Shown one piece after another: positions 63,861-64,000 of a stretch of DNA of 64,000 nucleotides. Below the pieces are notes generated by a model. It ran no database searches, had not been told where the DNA came from, and saw only the letters and a program-made list of their open reading frames with translations. Origin of the DNA: Pseudorasbora parva (lineage: Eukaryota > Chordata > Actinopteri > Cypriniformes > Gobionidae); contig NC_090174.1 of the NCBI RefSeq assembly GCF_024679245.1, positions 45,528,688 to 45,592,687 of the forward strand, in the 5' to 3' direction. A program made the translations under genes and the position numbers. Numbering within the stretch: the first letter of the stretch is position 1; each line of letters starts with the position of its first letter.

Positions 63861-64000
63861 AGTGTGTGATTATGCCTATGTGTGTTTTTTTTATTTTATT
63901 TTTTATCTTATCTTTTTAACAAGCTCATTTTACAACTGAATTGGATATTTTCAGGGAAACCAAAACAATTAGCATAAATCAGCTGATCAAATATATCTGA
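63861..64000. other. Downstream flank
   Basis: Nothing recognised. Confidence 0.4.

Overview
The window looks like vertebrate nuclear DNA from a teleost, most likely a cyprinid (zebrafish or carp lineage). The evidence is introns with canonical GT/AG borders, AT-rich intergenic DNA with long TG, TA and TTA microsatellites, and very dense cut-and-paste DNA transposons and MITEs (Tc1, hAT, TTAA-target and 9-bp-TSD types). Nothing prokaryotic, viral or CRISPR-like was seen. I recognise three host genes, all on the + strand.

(1) 13.3-16.06 kb: the catalytic end of a GT6 glycosyltransferase (ABO / GBGT1 family). Its large last exon is intact. Two smaller upstream exons can be joined in phase, but no start-codon exon was found. 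(2) 34.6-39.7 kb: a second GT6 paralogue that can be read from ATG to stop across four exons (312 codons), with a type II membrane anchor. Its third exon starts 11 bases after a 154-base (TG)n tract. (3) 45.07-63.84 kb: a complete seven-exon rnf128 (GRAIL) gene with signal peptide, PA domain, one membrane span and RING-H2 domain (394 codons from the preferred ATG).

The rest is mostly mobile DNA, often nested. 0.4-5.3 kb holds TTAA-flanked elements and a hAT element. 5.7-7.5 kb is a Tc1-like copy split by a TTAA element. 11.36-12.57 kb is a second Tc1-like copy. 16.1-20.5 kb is a four-level nest around a 3.2-kb hAT element with perfect 8-bp target duplications. 29.1-30.3 kb is an 18-bp minisatellite. 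32.06-33.98 kb is a third Tc1-like copy whose transposase is cut by a hAT MITE. 40.9-42.0 kb is a fourth Tc1 remnant. A 2.2-kb inverted repeat lies in rnf128 intron 2. A THAP-domain-encoding, TTAA-flanked (Kolobok-like) element lies in rnf128 intron 6. A MITE family with perfect 9-bp target duplications occurs three times, twice around the 3' end of the second GT6 gene.

The two GT6 enzymes would act in the Golgi, adding alpha-1,3-linked Gal or GalNAc to glycolipid or glycoprotein ends. RNF128 is an endosomal/Golgi membrane ubiquitin ligase. The sequence shows no functional link between them beyond adjacency. I did not find a convincing new biological system. The most interesting leads are the differing donor-specificity triplets of the GT6 pair, the TG tract at the GT6 exon 3 splice acceptor, and the 9-bp-TSD MITE family.
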